Positions 6,514 to 13,210 of a stretch of DNA of 13,833 nucleotides are shown here, piece after piece. Source of the DNA: Trebonia sp. (GTDB lineage: Bacteria > Actinomycetota > Actinomycetes > Streptosporangiales > Streptosporangiaceae); assembly GCA_030043595.1 (NCBI GenBank), contig JASHXJ010000129.1, positions 1 through 13,833 of the forward strand, read 5' to 3'. The notes beneath the pieces are model-generated. The model searched no databases. It saw nothing but the letters and a program-made list of their open reading frames with translations, and had not been told where the DNA came from. Position 1 is the stretch's first letter. Each line of letters opens with the position of its first letter. Position numbers and translations under genes: made by a program.

Positions 6514-9138
6514 GTGACGGAAGTGACTGATCTGCCGGCCGATGGTGGCGGGCATGACAGGACCGAGCCGGTCGACATCCAGGTCGAGATGCAGCGCAGC
6601 TACATCGACTACGCGATGTCGGTCATCGTGGGCCGGGCGCTGCCGGACGTGCGCGACGGGCTCAAGCCGGTGCACACCCGCATCCTCTACGCGATGTACG
6701 ACAGCGGCTTCCGGCCGGACCGCGGGTTCTTCAAGTGCTCCCGCGTGGTCGGCGAGGTCATGGGCCAGTACCACCCGCACGGCGACAGCGCGATCTACGA
6801 CGCGCTGGTCCGGATGGCGCAGCCCTGGTCGATGCGGATGCCCCTGGTCGACGGGCAGGGCAACTTCGGTTCCCCTGGCAACGACCCGCCCGCCGCGATG
6901 CGGTACACCGAGTGCCGCCTCGCCCCGCTGGCGATGGAGATGCTGCGGGACATAAACGAGGAGACCGTCGACTTCCGGCCGAACTACGACGGCCGTTCCG
7001 CCGAGCCCATCGTCCTGCCGTCGCGCTTTCCCAACCTCCTGGTTAACGGCTCCGAGGGCATCGCCGTCGGCATGGCCACCAAGATCCCGCCGCACAACCT
7101 GCGCGAGGTGGCGGAGGGGGTCCAGTGGTACCTGGAGAACTACGAACGGTTCGAGGTGCAGCACCCGGAAGTTCCGCAAGGTGCTACCGACGGCGCGTCC
7201 CCGGCCGTGCGGGCGCCGCACGAGGAGCTGCTCGACGGACTGATGGAGCGGATCAAGGGGCCGGACTTCCCGACCCGCGGCCTGATCGTGGGGCGGCGCG
7301 GCATCCGTGAGGCGTACCGCACCGGGCGCGGCTCGGTCACCATGCGCGCCGTGGTCGACGTCGAGGAGATCCACGGCCGCACCTGCCTGGTGGTCAAGGA
7401 ACTGCCGTTCCAGGTCAACCCGGACAACCTGGCCGCCAAGATCGCCGAGCTGCTGCGGGATGGCCGGCTGTCCGGGATCGCGGACATGCGGGACGAGACC
7501 AGCGGCCGGACCGGCCAGCGGCTGGTGATCGTGCTCAAGCGGGACGCGATCGCTAAGGTCGTGCTGAACAACCTGTACAAGCACACGCAGCTGCAGGACA
7601 CGTTCGGCGTGATCATGCTGGCGCTAGTCGACGGTGTGCCGCGCACCCTGCGACTGGACCAGATGATCCGGTACTGGGTGGCCCACCAGATCGAGGTCAT
7701 CGTCCGCCGTACCCGGTTCCGGCTGCGCAAGGCGCAGGAGCGGCTGCACATCGTGGCCGCGCTGCTGGCGGCGATCGACGCGATCGATGAGGTCATCGCG
7801 CTGATCAGGGGTTCTGAGTCCGCGGCGGCCGCGCAGACCGGGCTGATGGCGCTGCTGTCGATCGATGAGATCCAGGCGCGCGCGATCCTCGACATGCAGC
7901 TGCGGAAGCTGGCCGCGCTGGAGCGGCAGGAACTGGTCGAGGAGCGCGCCGACCTCGAGATCAAGATCGCGGACTTCGAGTCGATCCTCGCCTCGCCGGC
8001 ACGGCAGCGGTCCATCGTCGGCTCCGAGCTCGCCGAGATCGTCGGCAAGTACGGTGACGACCGGCGCACCGAGATCATTGCCTACGACGGCGAGGTGGCC
8101 GATGAGGACCTGATCGCCGAGTCCGACATCGTGGTCACGATCACGCACGGCGGGTACGCCAAGCGGACGAACACCGACCAGTACCGGGCGCAGCGGCGCG
8201 GCGGCAAGGGCGTGCGCGGGGCTGCGTTGCGGTCGGACGACATCGTGGACCACTTCTTCGTCACGTCGACGCACCACTGGATCCTGTTCTTCACGAACAA
8301 GGGCCGCGTGTACCGGGCCAAGGGCTACGAGCTGCCGGACGCGGGCCGGGACGCCCGCGGCCAGCACGTGGCGAACATGCTCGCGTTCCAGCCGGACGAG
8401 CGGATCGCCGAGGTGCTCGCGCTGCGCGACTACCAGGTGGCGCCATACCTGGTGCTCGCCACCCGGTCAGGGCTGGTGAAGAAGTCGCGGCTGAGCGAGT
8501 ACGACTCGCCCCGGGCCGGCGGCCTCATCGCGATCAACCTGCGTGAGGACGACGAGGTGATCGGTGCCTCGCTCGTGTCCCCGGACGAGGACCTGCTGCT
8601 GGTCAGCAAGGGCGCTCAGGCCATCAGGTTCCCCGCGGACGACGACCAGCTGCGCCCCATGGGCCGGGCCACGTCCGGCGTGATCGGGATGCGGTTCAAC
8701 GAGGGCGACGAACTGCTCGGCATGTACGTGGTGCGGGACGGCGAGGACGTCCTGGTCGCCACCGACGGCGGATACGCCAAGCGCACGCCCGCCGACCAGT
8801 ACCCCCTCAGGAACAGGGGCGGTTACGGCGTCATCACGGCGCGGATCGTGGAGGACCGGGGCGGCCTGGTCGGCGCGCTGCTCGTCCGCCCGGAGGACGA
8901 GGTGTTCGCGATCACGTCCAACGGCGGCGTCATCCGGACCCGCGCCAGCGAGGTGAAGCAGTCCGGGCGGCAGACGATGGGGGTGCGGCTGATGAACCTC
9001 GCTCCCGGGGACACTGTGGTTGCCCTCGCTCGTAACGCTGAGTCGAACGATGTCGTGGATTCCGCGGAAGCCGTGGATCCCGGAGAAGCCGGCGACGCCG
9101 GGGATGAAGGCAACGATCTGGGGGACAACGACGTCTGA
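6514..9138 (+). CDS. gyrA: DNA gyrase subunit A
   Basis: GyrA is the DNA-cleaving and wrapping subunit of gyrase. The product is 874 residues. The active-site tyrosine is Tyr131 in RYTE. The quinolone-determining region reads HPHGDSAIYD with Ser92 and Asp96, equivalent to E. coli Ser83 and Asp87. The GyrA box QRRGGKG at residues 560-566 is needed for DNA wrapping and separates gyrase from topoisomerase IV. Six-bladed C-terminal repeats such as THGGYAKRT and TDGGYAKRT follow, then a short acidic Asp/Glu/Gly tail. GTG 6514 is preceded by GAGGGG (6501-6506) at 7 nt and gives the usual short N-terminal extension before QVEMQRSYIDYAM. It lies 62 bp after gyrB. Confidence 0.98.
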   Translation: MTEVTDLPADGGGHDRTEPVDIQVEMQRSYIDYAMSVIVGRALPDVRDGLKPVHTRILYAMYDSGFRPDRGFFKCSRVVGEVMGQYHPHGDSAIYDALVRMAQPWSMRMPLVDGQGNFGSPGNDPPAAMRYTECRLAPLAMEMLRDINEETVDFRPNYDGRSAEPIVLPSRFPNLLVNGSEGIAVGMATKIPPHNLREVAEGVQWYLENYERFEVQHPEVPQGATDGASPAVRAPHEELLDGLMERIKGPDFPTRGLIVGRRGIREAYRTGRGSVTMRAVVDVEEIHGRTCLVVKELPFQVNPDNLAAKIAELLRDGRLSGIADMRDETSGRTGQRLVIVLKRDAIAKVVLNNLYKHTQLQDTFGVIMLALVDGVPRTLRLDQMIRYWVAHQIEVIVRRTRFRLRKAQERLHIVAALLAAIDAIDEVIALIRGSESAAAAQTGLMALLSIDEIQARAILDMQLRKLAALERQELVEERADLEIKIADFESILASPARQRSIVGSELAEIVGKYGDDRRTEIIAYDGEVADEDLIAESDIVVTITHGGYAKRTNTDQYRAQRRGGKGVRGAALRSDDIVDHFFVTSTHHWILFFTNKGRVYRAKGYELPDAGRDARGQHVANMLAFQPDERIAEVLALRDYQVAPYLVLATRSGLVKKSRLSEYDSPRAGGLIAINLREDDEVIGASLVSPDEDLLLVSKGAQAIRFPADDDQLRPMGRATSGVIGMRFNEGDELLGMYVVRDGEDVLVATDGGYAKRTPADQYPLRNRGGYGVITARIVEDRGGLVGALLVRPEDEVFAITSNGGVIRTRASEVKQSGRQTMGVRLMNLAPGDTVVALARNAESNDVVDSAEAVDPGEAGDAGDEGNDLGDNDV

Positions 9139-9147
9139 GATGTAACA

Positions 9148-9221
9148 GGCGACAGCCAATCAGCAGGTCTGGCACCGAAGGTCCGGGTCCGAAGGTCGGT
9201 GGTTCTGAGGTCTGGCGACAG
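9148..9221. repeat. Cluster of short direct repeats after gyrA
   Basis: Three short words each occur twice: GGCGACAG (9148-9155, 9214-9221), AGGTCTGGC (9165-9173, 9208-9216) and CCGAAGGTC (9175-9183, 9189-9197). CACCGA (9173-9178) and TCGGTG (9196-9201) add an inverted pair around the centre. This is most of the gyrA-DUF3566 spacer. The function is unknown; a hairpin in the transcript or a protein-binding region is possible. Confidence 0.5.
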
Positions 9222-9293
9222 GCAAAGCGCTCTCAGTCGGATAGTCTCGGCTGAACACACTAAGAGACATCAGTAGGTACCGAGGAGGACGGC

Positions 9294-10727
9294 GTGGACG
9301 AGGCGGCTCGAGTTCCAGAACCGTCCCTGATGGTGGCGCCTCCTGACCGGGATGTCGACCCGGAGGGGGAGACCGGTGCACCGGTCACCGAGAATGAGGT
9401 CATGTCTTCATCACCAAAAGGATCCGGATCGTCACGGTCAGCACCGGCGCGGTCTGGATCGTCGGGATCGGGCACGTCGTCGGGTGCCCTGGGTTCCTCC
9501 GGCCTTTCTGGTGCCTCGGGCCTTTCTGGTGCCTCGGCCGCTGACTCGGGGAGCGCCAACGGCGGTTCGCCCCGCGGCGCTGCCGCCAGCGCTGCCGCGC
9601 CCGCCGATGCCGGCTCCCACGACGCTCCGGCTGCCGTGCCGTTCCCGGCCGATACGATCGGCAAGCCGAGGGGTGGCGGCGACCGGCCAGACAGCCCGGC
9701 CGCGCCGCTGAACGGCAGGCCTGATGCGGGGCGAGTGTCGTCCTGGCAGGCGGAGGCGACAAGCAACTGGTTCGCCCGGCCGGGCAGGAGCGACTCACCC
9801 GATGCGGACCAGCCCGGAAACGGCGGGCCGCGTGGTGCTGCCGGCGGCGGGCCGGTCTTCTCACCCGGCGACCGCAGGCCGTCCTTCACGCCCTCAGCCG
9901 CCTCCGCCCCCGCCTCCGCCCCGGCCCAGTCTTCCGGTGTGTCGGCGCAGTCTTCGCCGTGGGCACCCGGGGCGTCGTCCGGCCAGCCTTACGGCGCGCC
10001 GTCGGCCCGGACGTCCGGCGCGCCCGCGCACTCCCCGTCCTGGGGCCTTGGTACGCCCGCGCACTCTCCCGCCGCATCCGCCTCGCCGTCTTTCGCCGAG
10101 CCGTCGACAGCCAGGCCGGCCTACCAGCCGCCACCATCGACCTTCTCCGGGTCGAGCAGCGTCTCGGGACACGGTTACCCCGCGTCCGCCAGCACTGGAG
10201 TGGCTCAGCCGGGTGCGCCCGGGCTGGGTCCCGGCGGGATGCCCGCAGCTGGCGCAGCCGCCGCGGGCCTGGCCGGCTACGCGGGATCGGCGGGCGAGGC
10301 CTGGCAGAGCCGCAATGGCAGCAAGCGGCACCGGGAAGCGCCGGTCCGCCGGGCGCCGCGGCGGCAGGCGCAGCTGACCCTGGCACGAGTTGAGCCGTGG
10401 TCGGTCATGAAGTTCAGCTTCGTGGCCTCCGTAGTGGCGTTCATCATCTTGTTCGTGGCTGTCGCCGTGCTGTACATGGTGCTGGACGCCCTTGGCGTCT
10501 TCACCTCGCTGCAGCACACGGTGTCGTCGATCACCTCCAGTCAGAGCTCGGCGGGTACGGACATCTCGAACTGGTTCTCCGCGTCGCGGATCCTGGGCTA
10601 CACCGGCATGCTCGGCGCGCTGAACATCGTCTTGATCACCGCGATATCCACGGTCGGCGCCGTGATCTACAACCTGATCGCCCGCACCATCGGCGGCATC
10701 GAGGTCACCCTCCGGGAGACGGAGTAG
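9294..10727 (+). CDS. DUF3566 membrane protein with long disordered N-terminus
   Basis: This is an actinobacterial membrane protein of unknown function that regularly follows gyrA (like Rv0007 in Mycobacterium tuberculosis). The product is 477 residues. Residues 1 to about 350 are Ser/Pro/Ala/Gly-rich with no predicted fold, ending in a basic stretch (RRAPRRQAQ). The DUF3566 domain then begins VEPWSVMKFSF (Met372), with membrane segments at about 374-400 and 438-463 and a Ser-rich external or loop region between them. The C-terminus ends GIEVTLRETE. The basic stretch before the first membrane segment suggests a cytoplasmic N-terminus. GTG 9294 has a strong GAGGAGG at 9282-9288, 5 nt upstream. 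The disordered part seems long for the family. Confidence 0.85.
   Translation: MDEAARVPEPSLMVAPPDRDVDPEGETGAPVTENEVMSSSPKGSGSSRSAPARSGSSGSGTSSGALGSSGLSGASGLSGASAADSGSANGGSPRGAAASAAAPADAGSHDAPAAVPFPADTIGKPRGGGDRPDSPAAPLNGRPDAGRVSSWQAEATSNWFARPGRSDSPDADQPGNGGPRGAAGGGPVFSPGDRRPSFTPSAASAPASAPAQSSGVSAQSSPWAPGASSGQPYGAPSARTSGAPAHSPSWGLGTPAHSPAASASPSFAEPSTARPAYQPPPSTFSGSSSVSGHGYPASASTGVAQPGAPGLGPGGMPAAGAAAAGLAGYAGSAGEAWQSRNGSKRHREAPVRRAPRRQAQLTLARVEPWSVMKFSFVASVVAFIILFVAVAVLYMVLDALGVFTSLQHTVSSITSSQSSAGTDISNWFSASRILGYTGMLGALNIVLITAISTVGAVIYNLIARTIGGIEVTLRETE
9501..9536 (+). repeat. Tandem 18-bp repeat in DUF3566 gene
   Basis: The word GGCCTTTCTGGTGCCTCG occurs twice head to tail (9501-9518, 9519-9536) and encodes GLSGAS twice in frame. 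It is a recent in-frame duplication in the disordered region. Confidence 0.85.
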
Positions 10728-10733
10728 CCGGCT

Positions 10734-10771
10734 GGCCCGGATCCGGGCCGCCCGGTTGGCCGGGCCCGGCC
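10734..10771 (+). terminator. Probable GC-rich terminator after DUF3566 gene
   Basis: Two perfect palindromes lie 7-44 bp after the stop codon: GGCCCGGATCCGGGCC (10734-10749) and GGCCGGGCCCGGCC (10758-10771). There is no T-run, as is common for terminators in GC-rich actinobacteria. They would separate the gyrase/DUF3566 transcript from tRNA-Ile. Confidence 0.5.
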
Positions 10772-10810
10772 TGGATGGCGGTCGCGATGCGAGCAGTAGC
10801 CGGGATGCGG

Positions 10811-10816
10811 TAAAGT
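10811..10816 (+). promoter_or_regulatory. Probable -10 element for tRNA-Ile
   Basis: TAAAGT fits TAnnnT and would start transcription near 10823, about 43 nt before the tRNA. No clear -35 is visible. The leader can fold: GCCAC (10826-10830) pairs with GTGGC (10853-10857), with GCGG-G-AGC pairing inside to GCTCCGC (10846-10852). Confidence 0.4.
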
Positions 10817-10865
10817 AACGCAGTCGCCACTGCGGGAGCCCAGGCGCTCCGCGTGGCAATCCCCT

Positions 10866-10939
10866 GGGGGTATAGCTCAGCCGGTTAGAGCGCGTCCCTG
10901 ATAAGGACGAGGCCCGTGGTTCAAGTCCACGTACCCCCA
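10866..10939 (+). tRNA. tRNA-Ile (anticodon GAT)
   Basis: The acceptor stem is GGGGGTA (10866-10872) with TACCCCC (10932-10938), and the discriminator base is A10939. The anticodon stem CGTCC/GGACG closes the loop CTGATAA, giving anticodon GAT. The T-arm has the standard GTTCAAGTC core. The length is 74 nt. The terminal CCA is not fully encoded (A then CCC). It reads AUC/AUU codons. The usual partner tRNA-Ala is about 2.7 kb further on. Confidence 0.97.
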
Positions 10940-11017
10940 CCCTGTCCTGTATGACCAGGTGAAACATCCTGCCTCCAGCGCCTGGCTGCCCTCACGTCAC
11001 CGCATCACGCTGAGGGG

Positions 11018-11023
11018 TAGGCT
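11018..11023 (+). promoter_or_regulatory. Possible -10 element for the DLW-39 gene
   Basis: TAGGCT fits TAnnnT. Initiation near 11030 would give a 30-nt leader carrying GGAGG (11046-11050) before the GTG start. The -35 region is not recognisable. Confidence 0.35.
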
Positions 11024-11059
11024 ATCCACGTTCCCATTCGAGGTTGGAGGGTCGGCGCA

Positions 11060-11185
11060 GTGAAGAAGCTGTTCATCCTTGTTGCCCTGCTGGTGGTCGG
11101 CGGCTTCGCCGTATGGCGGAAGGTACAGGCGCAGCGTGCCGACCTCGACCTGTGGAGCGAGGCAACCGCACCCGACGACTACTGA
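11060..11185 (+). CDS. DLW-39 family small membrane-anchored protein
   Basis: The gene encodes 41 residues. The protein starts MKKLFILVALLVVGGFAVW, a single hydrophobic segment (residues 4-18) behind two lysines, then RKVQAQRADLDLWSEAT and an acidic PDDY end. The DLDLW motif at residues 28-32 is the hallmark of the actinobacterial DLW-39 family, found near gyrA and tRNA-Ile and of unknown function. GTG 11060 is supported by GGAGG at 11046-11050. A longer reading frame in another phase (from 11044) overlaps it, but that is only an upstream extension of the next gene. The HAD-like gene starts 8 bp after this stop, so the two are probably co-transcribed. Confidence 0.88.
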   Translation: MKKLFILVALLVVGGFAVWRKVQAQRADLDLWSEATAPDDY

Positions 11186-11193
11186 AGGCCGTG

Positions 11194-11883
11194 ATGGGCG
11201 ACACTCCCGCTGTGTCGCTGGTCTGTTGTGACCTAGCGAGCATCATTATCGACGGTTCTGTCGTAGAGCGCGCCTTCGCCGAGGCGATCGCCACGCAGGG
11301 CATTGTGGCCGGCACGGAAGCTTACGTCCGCTCCATGGTGCGCTTCGACCGGGCGCGGGGACGTCCGCCCGCCGACGTAATGCGTGAGCTTTTCGAGAGC
11401 GACGAGCCGCGGGCGCAGGCGGCGTCACTCGCCTTTGACCGGTCGTTCCGCGCGGCGGTCGAGCGGTTCGGCGTGACAGCGCCACCCGACGTCGTCGCCG
11501 CACTTGGCAAGATCGCCGGATCGGGGGCGAGAATCTGCCTGCTTTCCGCCCTGTCCCGGGGCGCGTGCAGCGAGATGCTGGGCAGTCTCCGCAGGCAGGG
11601 CCTCGCGGATCTCGGGCTGTGCGCGGACGACGCGCCGCGCGGTTTCCCGTGGCCGGACCCAGTGCTGACCGCGATGCTGCGGCTGGGGGCGGCTGACGTC
11701 CGAGAGGTGGCAGTGGTCAGCGCGACGTCGAGCGGCGTGCTATCCGGACACCGGGCAGGAGCGCGGATCGTGGCCGGTGTGGGTACCGACCCCCGCGAAC
11801 TCGCCGCACTGCGCCAGGCAGGCGCCACGCACGTGCTGGAAGACTTCGCGGCGCTTCCCGACCTGGTCATAGCCGGGGCGTGA
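11194..11883 (+). CDS. HAD-fold protein, phosphonatase-like, probably catalytically impaired
   Basis: The product is 229 residues from ATG 11194, with GAAGG (11184-11188) 5 nt upstream; GTG 11191 is an alternative. The overall pattern resembles phosphonatase-like HAD hydrolases: an N-terminal motif with a helical cap after it, a central strand, a motif IV region followed by SGHRAGA, and ATHVLEDFAALPDL at the end. The catalytic motifs are altered. Motif I is CCDLASIIID (Asp13 kept, the usual GTT after DxA replaced by SII). Motif II reads LLSALSR. Motif III reads RGFPWPD. Motif IV is SATSSG (residues 176-181) where active members have GDTxxD, so both metal-binding Asp residues are gone. The frame is intact and codon use is normal, so this looks like a maintained pseudoenzyme rather than decay. 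The substrate or partner is unknown. Confidence 0.7.
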   Translation: MGDTPAVSLVCCDLASIIIDGSVVERAFAEAIATQGIVAGTEAYVRSMVRFDRARGRPPADVMRELFESDEPRAQAASLAFDRSFRAAVERFGVTAPPDVVAALGKIAGSGARICLLSALSRGACSEMLGSLRRQGLADLGLCADDAPRGFPWPDPVLTAMLRLGAADVREVAVVSATSSGVLSGHRAGARIVAGVGTDPRELAALRQAGATHVLEDFAALPDLVIAGA

Positions 11884-11909
11884 TCCGCGCCGTGGCCGCC
11901 GTCGCCGCC

Positions 11910-11915
11910 TAGACT
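11910..11915 (+). promoter_or_regulatory. Probable -10 element for a leaderless Fpg-family transcript
   Basis: TAGACT matches TAnnnT and ends 7 nt before the GTG start at 11923. No Shine-Dalgarno sequence is present in the intervening bases, so the message is probably leaderless. Confidence 0.5.
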
Positions 11916-11922
11916 CGATACC

Positions 11923-12783
11923 GTGCCTGAACTGCCGGAGGTGGAAGCGCTCGCCGTCTTCCTGCGCGCCCGGGCGAGCGGGCATGTCATAGCCCGTGCC
12001 GAGGCAGCGTCGTTCGCTGTGCTGAAGACGTTCGATCCCCCGCTGTCCGCGCTGCAAGGGCTCACGATCGCAGAGGTTGGTCGGCACGGCAAGTTCCTCG
12101 ACCTGTCCTGCGGCGACCTGCATCTGGTCATCCACCTGGCGCGAGCCGGGTGGCTGCGGTGGCGCGACGACCTGCCTGACAAGCCCGTGCGGCCGGGCAA
12201 GAGCCCGCTGGCGTTCCGGCTGGCCCTCGACGACGGGTCCGGCTTCGACCTCACCGAAGCCGGAACGCAGAAGCGCCTCGCTGTTTACCTCGTCCGGGAT
12301 CCACAGCAGGTGCCTGGGATCGCGACGCTCGGGCCCGAGCCGATGGCGGATAGCTTCACGGTGGAATCGCTCGCGGCCCTTCTTAAGGAGCGCCGCATGC
12401 AGATCAAGGGGGTGCTGCGCGACCAGCACATCATCGCGGGCATTGGCAACGCCTACTCCGACGAGGTGCTGCACGCCGCGAAGATGTCGCCGTTCAAGCT
12501 GGCGTCCAGCTTCACTCCGGAGGAGGTCGCGACGTTGCACGCCGCGATCGTCACTACGCTGCGGGACGCGGTGGAACGCTCGGCGGGGCTGGCGGCCGCC
12601 GACCTCAAGGGCGAGAAGAAGACCGGTCTGCGGGTGCACGGCAAGACGGGCCAGCCCTGCACGGTGTGCGGCGACACGATCCGCGAGGTCTCCTTCGCGG
12701 ACTCGGCGCTGCAGTACTGCCCGACCTGCCAGACGGGCGGCAAGCCGCTCGCCGACCGTCGCCTGTCCCGGCTGCTCAAGTAG
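11923..12783 (+). CDS. Fpg/Nei-family DNA glycosylase, divergent actinobacterial type
   Basis: Fpg/Nei enzymes remove oxidised bases and cut the abasic site, using the N-terminal proline as nucleophile. The product is 286 residues. It starts MPELPEVE (Pro2, Glu3), has the conserved lysine in GRHGKF (Lys57), the helix-two-turn-helix with GIGNAYSDEV (Asn176), and a C-terminal zinc finger with Cys246, 249, 266 and 269. Differences from E. coli Fpg: the Met of HLGMSG is Arg74; the DPRRFG loop is replaced by EAGTQKRLA (112-120); and the finger residue equivalent to Arg258 appears to be Ser (FADSALQYC). From memory this TEAGTQKRLAVYL type is widespread in actinobacteria, so these are subfamily traits. 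Lesion preference cannot be inferred. GTG 11923 is fixed by the required Pro-Glu N-terminus. Confidence 0.9.
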   Translation: MPELPEVEALAVFLRARASGHVIARAEAASFAVLKTFDPPLSALQGLTIAEVGRHGKFLDLSCGDLHLVIHLARAGWLRWRDDLPDKPVRPGKSPLAFRLALDDGSGFDLTEAGTQKRLAVYLVRDPQQVPGIATLGPEPMADSFTVESLAALLKERRMQIKGVLRDQHIIAGIGNAYSDEVLHAAKMSPFKLASSFTPEEVATLHAAIVTTLRDAVERSAGLAAADLKGEKKTGLRVHGKTGQPCTVCGDTIREVSFADSALQYCPTCQTGGKPLADRRLSRLLK

Positions 12784-12819
12784 CCCGACCGGCCGGGCGC
12801 GGAATCGCCGGGCACAGTG

Positions 12820-12936
12820 TTATTCCTCGTCTGCGTGGTCTCCGTGCGCGAAGAGCCGGCGCCGCACGGCGCGCATCAGGCGCTGGATGTAGGCGCGGAA
12901 ACCGGCGCCGCTGGTCGGGCTGCGCTGATCAGCCAT
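12820..12936 (-). CDS. Candidate small basic protein (38 aa), unrecognised
   Basis: Reading the minus strand from ATG (12936-12934) to TAA (12822-12820) gives 38 codons. Nearly all third positions are G or C, as in the neighbouring genes. The product begins MADQRSPTSGAGFRAYIQ, continues with a strongly basic stretch (RLMRAVRRRLFAHG) that could form an amphipathic helix, and ends in acidic DHADEE. Upstream, the minus strand has TACTGT (12964-12959) as a possible -10 and GGGGCGAAGG before the ATG. It converges on the Fpg gene and diverges from the GntR gene. I recognise no family. A chance ORF remains possible at this length. Confidence 0.35.
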   Translation of the reverse strand: MADQRSPTSGAGFRAYIQRLMRAVRRRLFAHGDHADEE

Positions 12937-12958
12937 GCCTTCGCCCCAGACCACACCC

Positions 12959-12964
12959 ACAGTA
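12959..12964 (-). promoter_or_regulatory. Possible -10 element for the minus-strand small ORF
   Basis: The minus strand reads TACTGT, matching TAnnnT. Initiation near 12952 gives a leader of about 16 nt before the ATG. The -35 match is weak. The inverted repeat 12965-12986 lies directly upstream, in the spacer. Confidence 0.3.
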
Positions 12965-12986
12965 GAATCCCCCTTTCGAGGGATTC
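12965..12986. repeat. Inverted repeat upstream of small ORF
   Basis: GAATCCC (12965-12971) and GGGATTC (12980-12986) form a 7-bp stem with an 8-nt loop. It abuts the possible -10 of the minus-strand ORF and could be an operator or a hairpin. Confidence 0.5.
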
Positions 12987-12994
12987 AGCAGGTT

Positions 12995-13033
12995 GGTCGG
13001 CCCTCAGGCGAGCCGGCCGCCTAAGGGCCGACC
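12995..13033. repeat. Long hairpin in the Fpg-GntR gap
   Basis: GGTCGGCCCT (12995-13004) pairs perfectly with AGGGCCGACC (13024-13033). After a C/A mismatch, AGGCG (13006-13010) pairs with CGCCT (13018-13022), leaving a 7-nt loop. That is 15 paired bases with one mismatch. No T-run follows on either strand. It could end transcription, form a structured leader, or bind a dimeric protein. Confidence 0.7.
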
Positions 13034-13077
13034 TACGGGCATCTCCGGTAACCCCCCAGAACCCAGGACCGCCCGCG

Positions 13078-13141
13078 GCGCTACGGTGCGGGGTAACCCG
13101 GGGGGAAATAACCGGGCAACTGTACGTAGCGCGGTGATCAC
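13078..13141. repeat. Inverted repeats upstream of GntR gene, candidate operator region
   Basis: GCGCTACG (13078-13085) and CGTAGCGC (13125-13132) are an inverted pair 39 bp apart. GTGATCAC (13134-13141) is a perfect palindrome about 70 bp before the GntR start. GGTAACC occurs at 13047-13053 and 13092-13098. The stretch 13142-13210 adds GTTGTTGTC, GAACAACCC and ACAACCC, which are partly inverted and partly direct. GntR regulators often bind their own control region, so this is a reasonable place for an operator, but the site cannot be pinned down. Confidence 0.35.
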
Positions 13142-13210
13142 TGTAGCGCTATCAAGTGTTGTTGTCTACAGGGGCGAACAACCCTACAACCCAGCGACGA
13201 AGGCCTGGTC

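Noticed and set aside
11022..11030. CTATCCACG as a DnaA box before the DLW-39 gene
   Set aside because: It has two mismatches, stands alone and overlaps the likely -10 element.
11044..11193. Upstream extension of the HAD-like frame
   Set aside because: It overlaps the DLW-39 gene in a different phase; the HAD N-terminal strand begins just after 11194.
12817..13137. 106-codon plus-strand frame in the Fpg-GntR gap
   Set aside because: It starts with TTG without a ribosome-binding site, runs through strong hairpins and gives a patternless translation.
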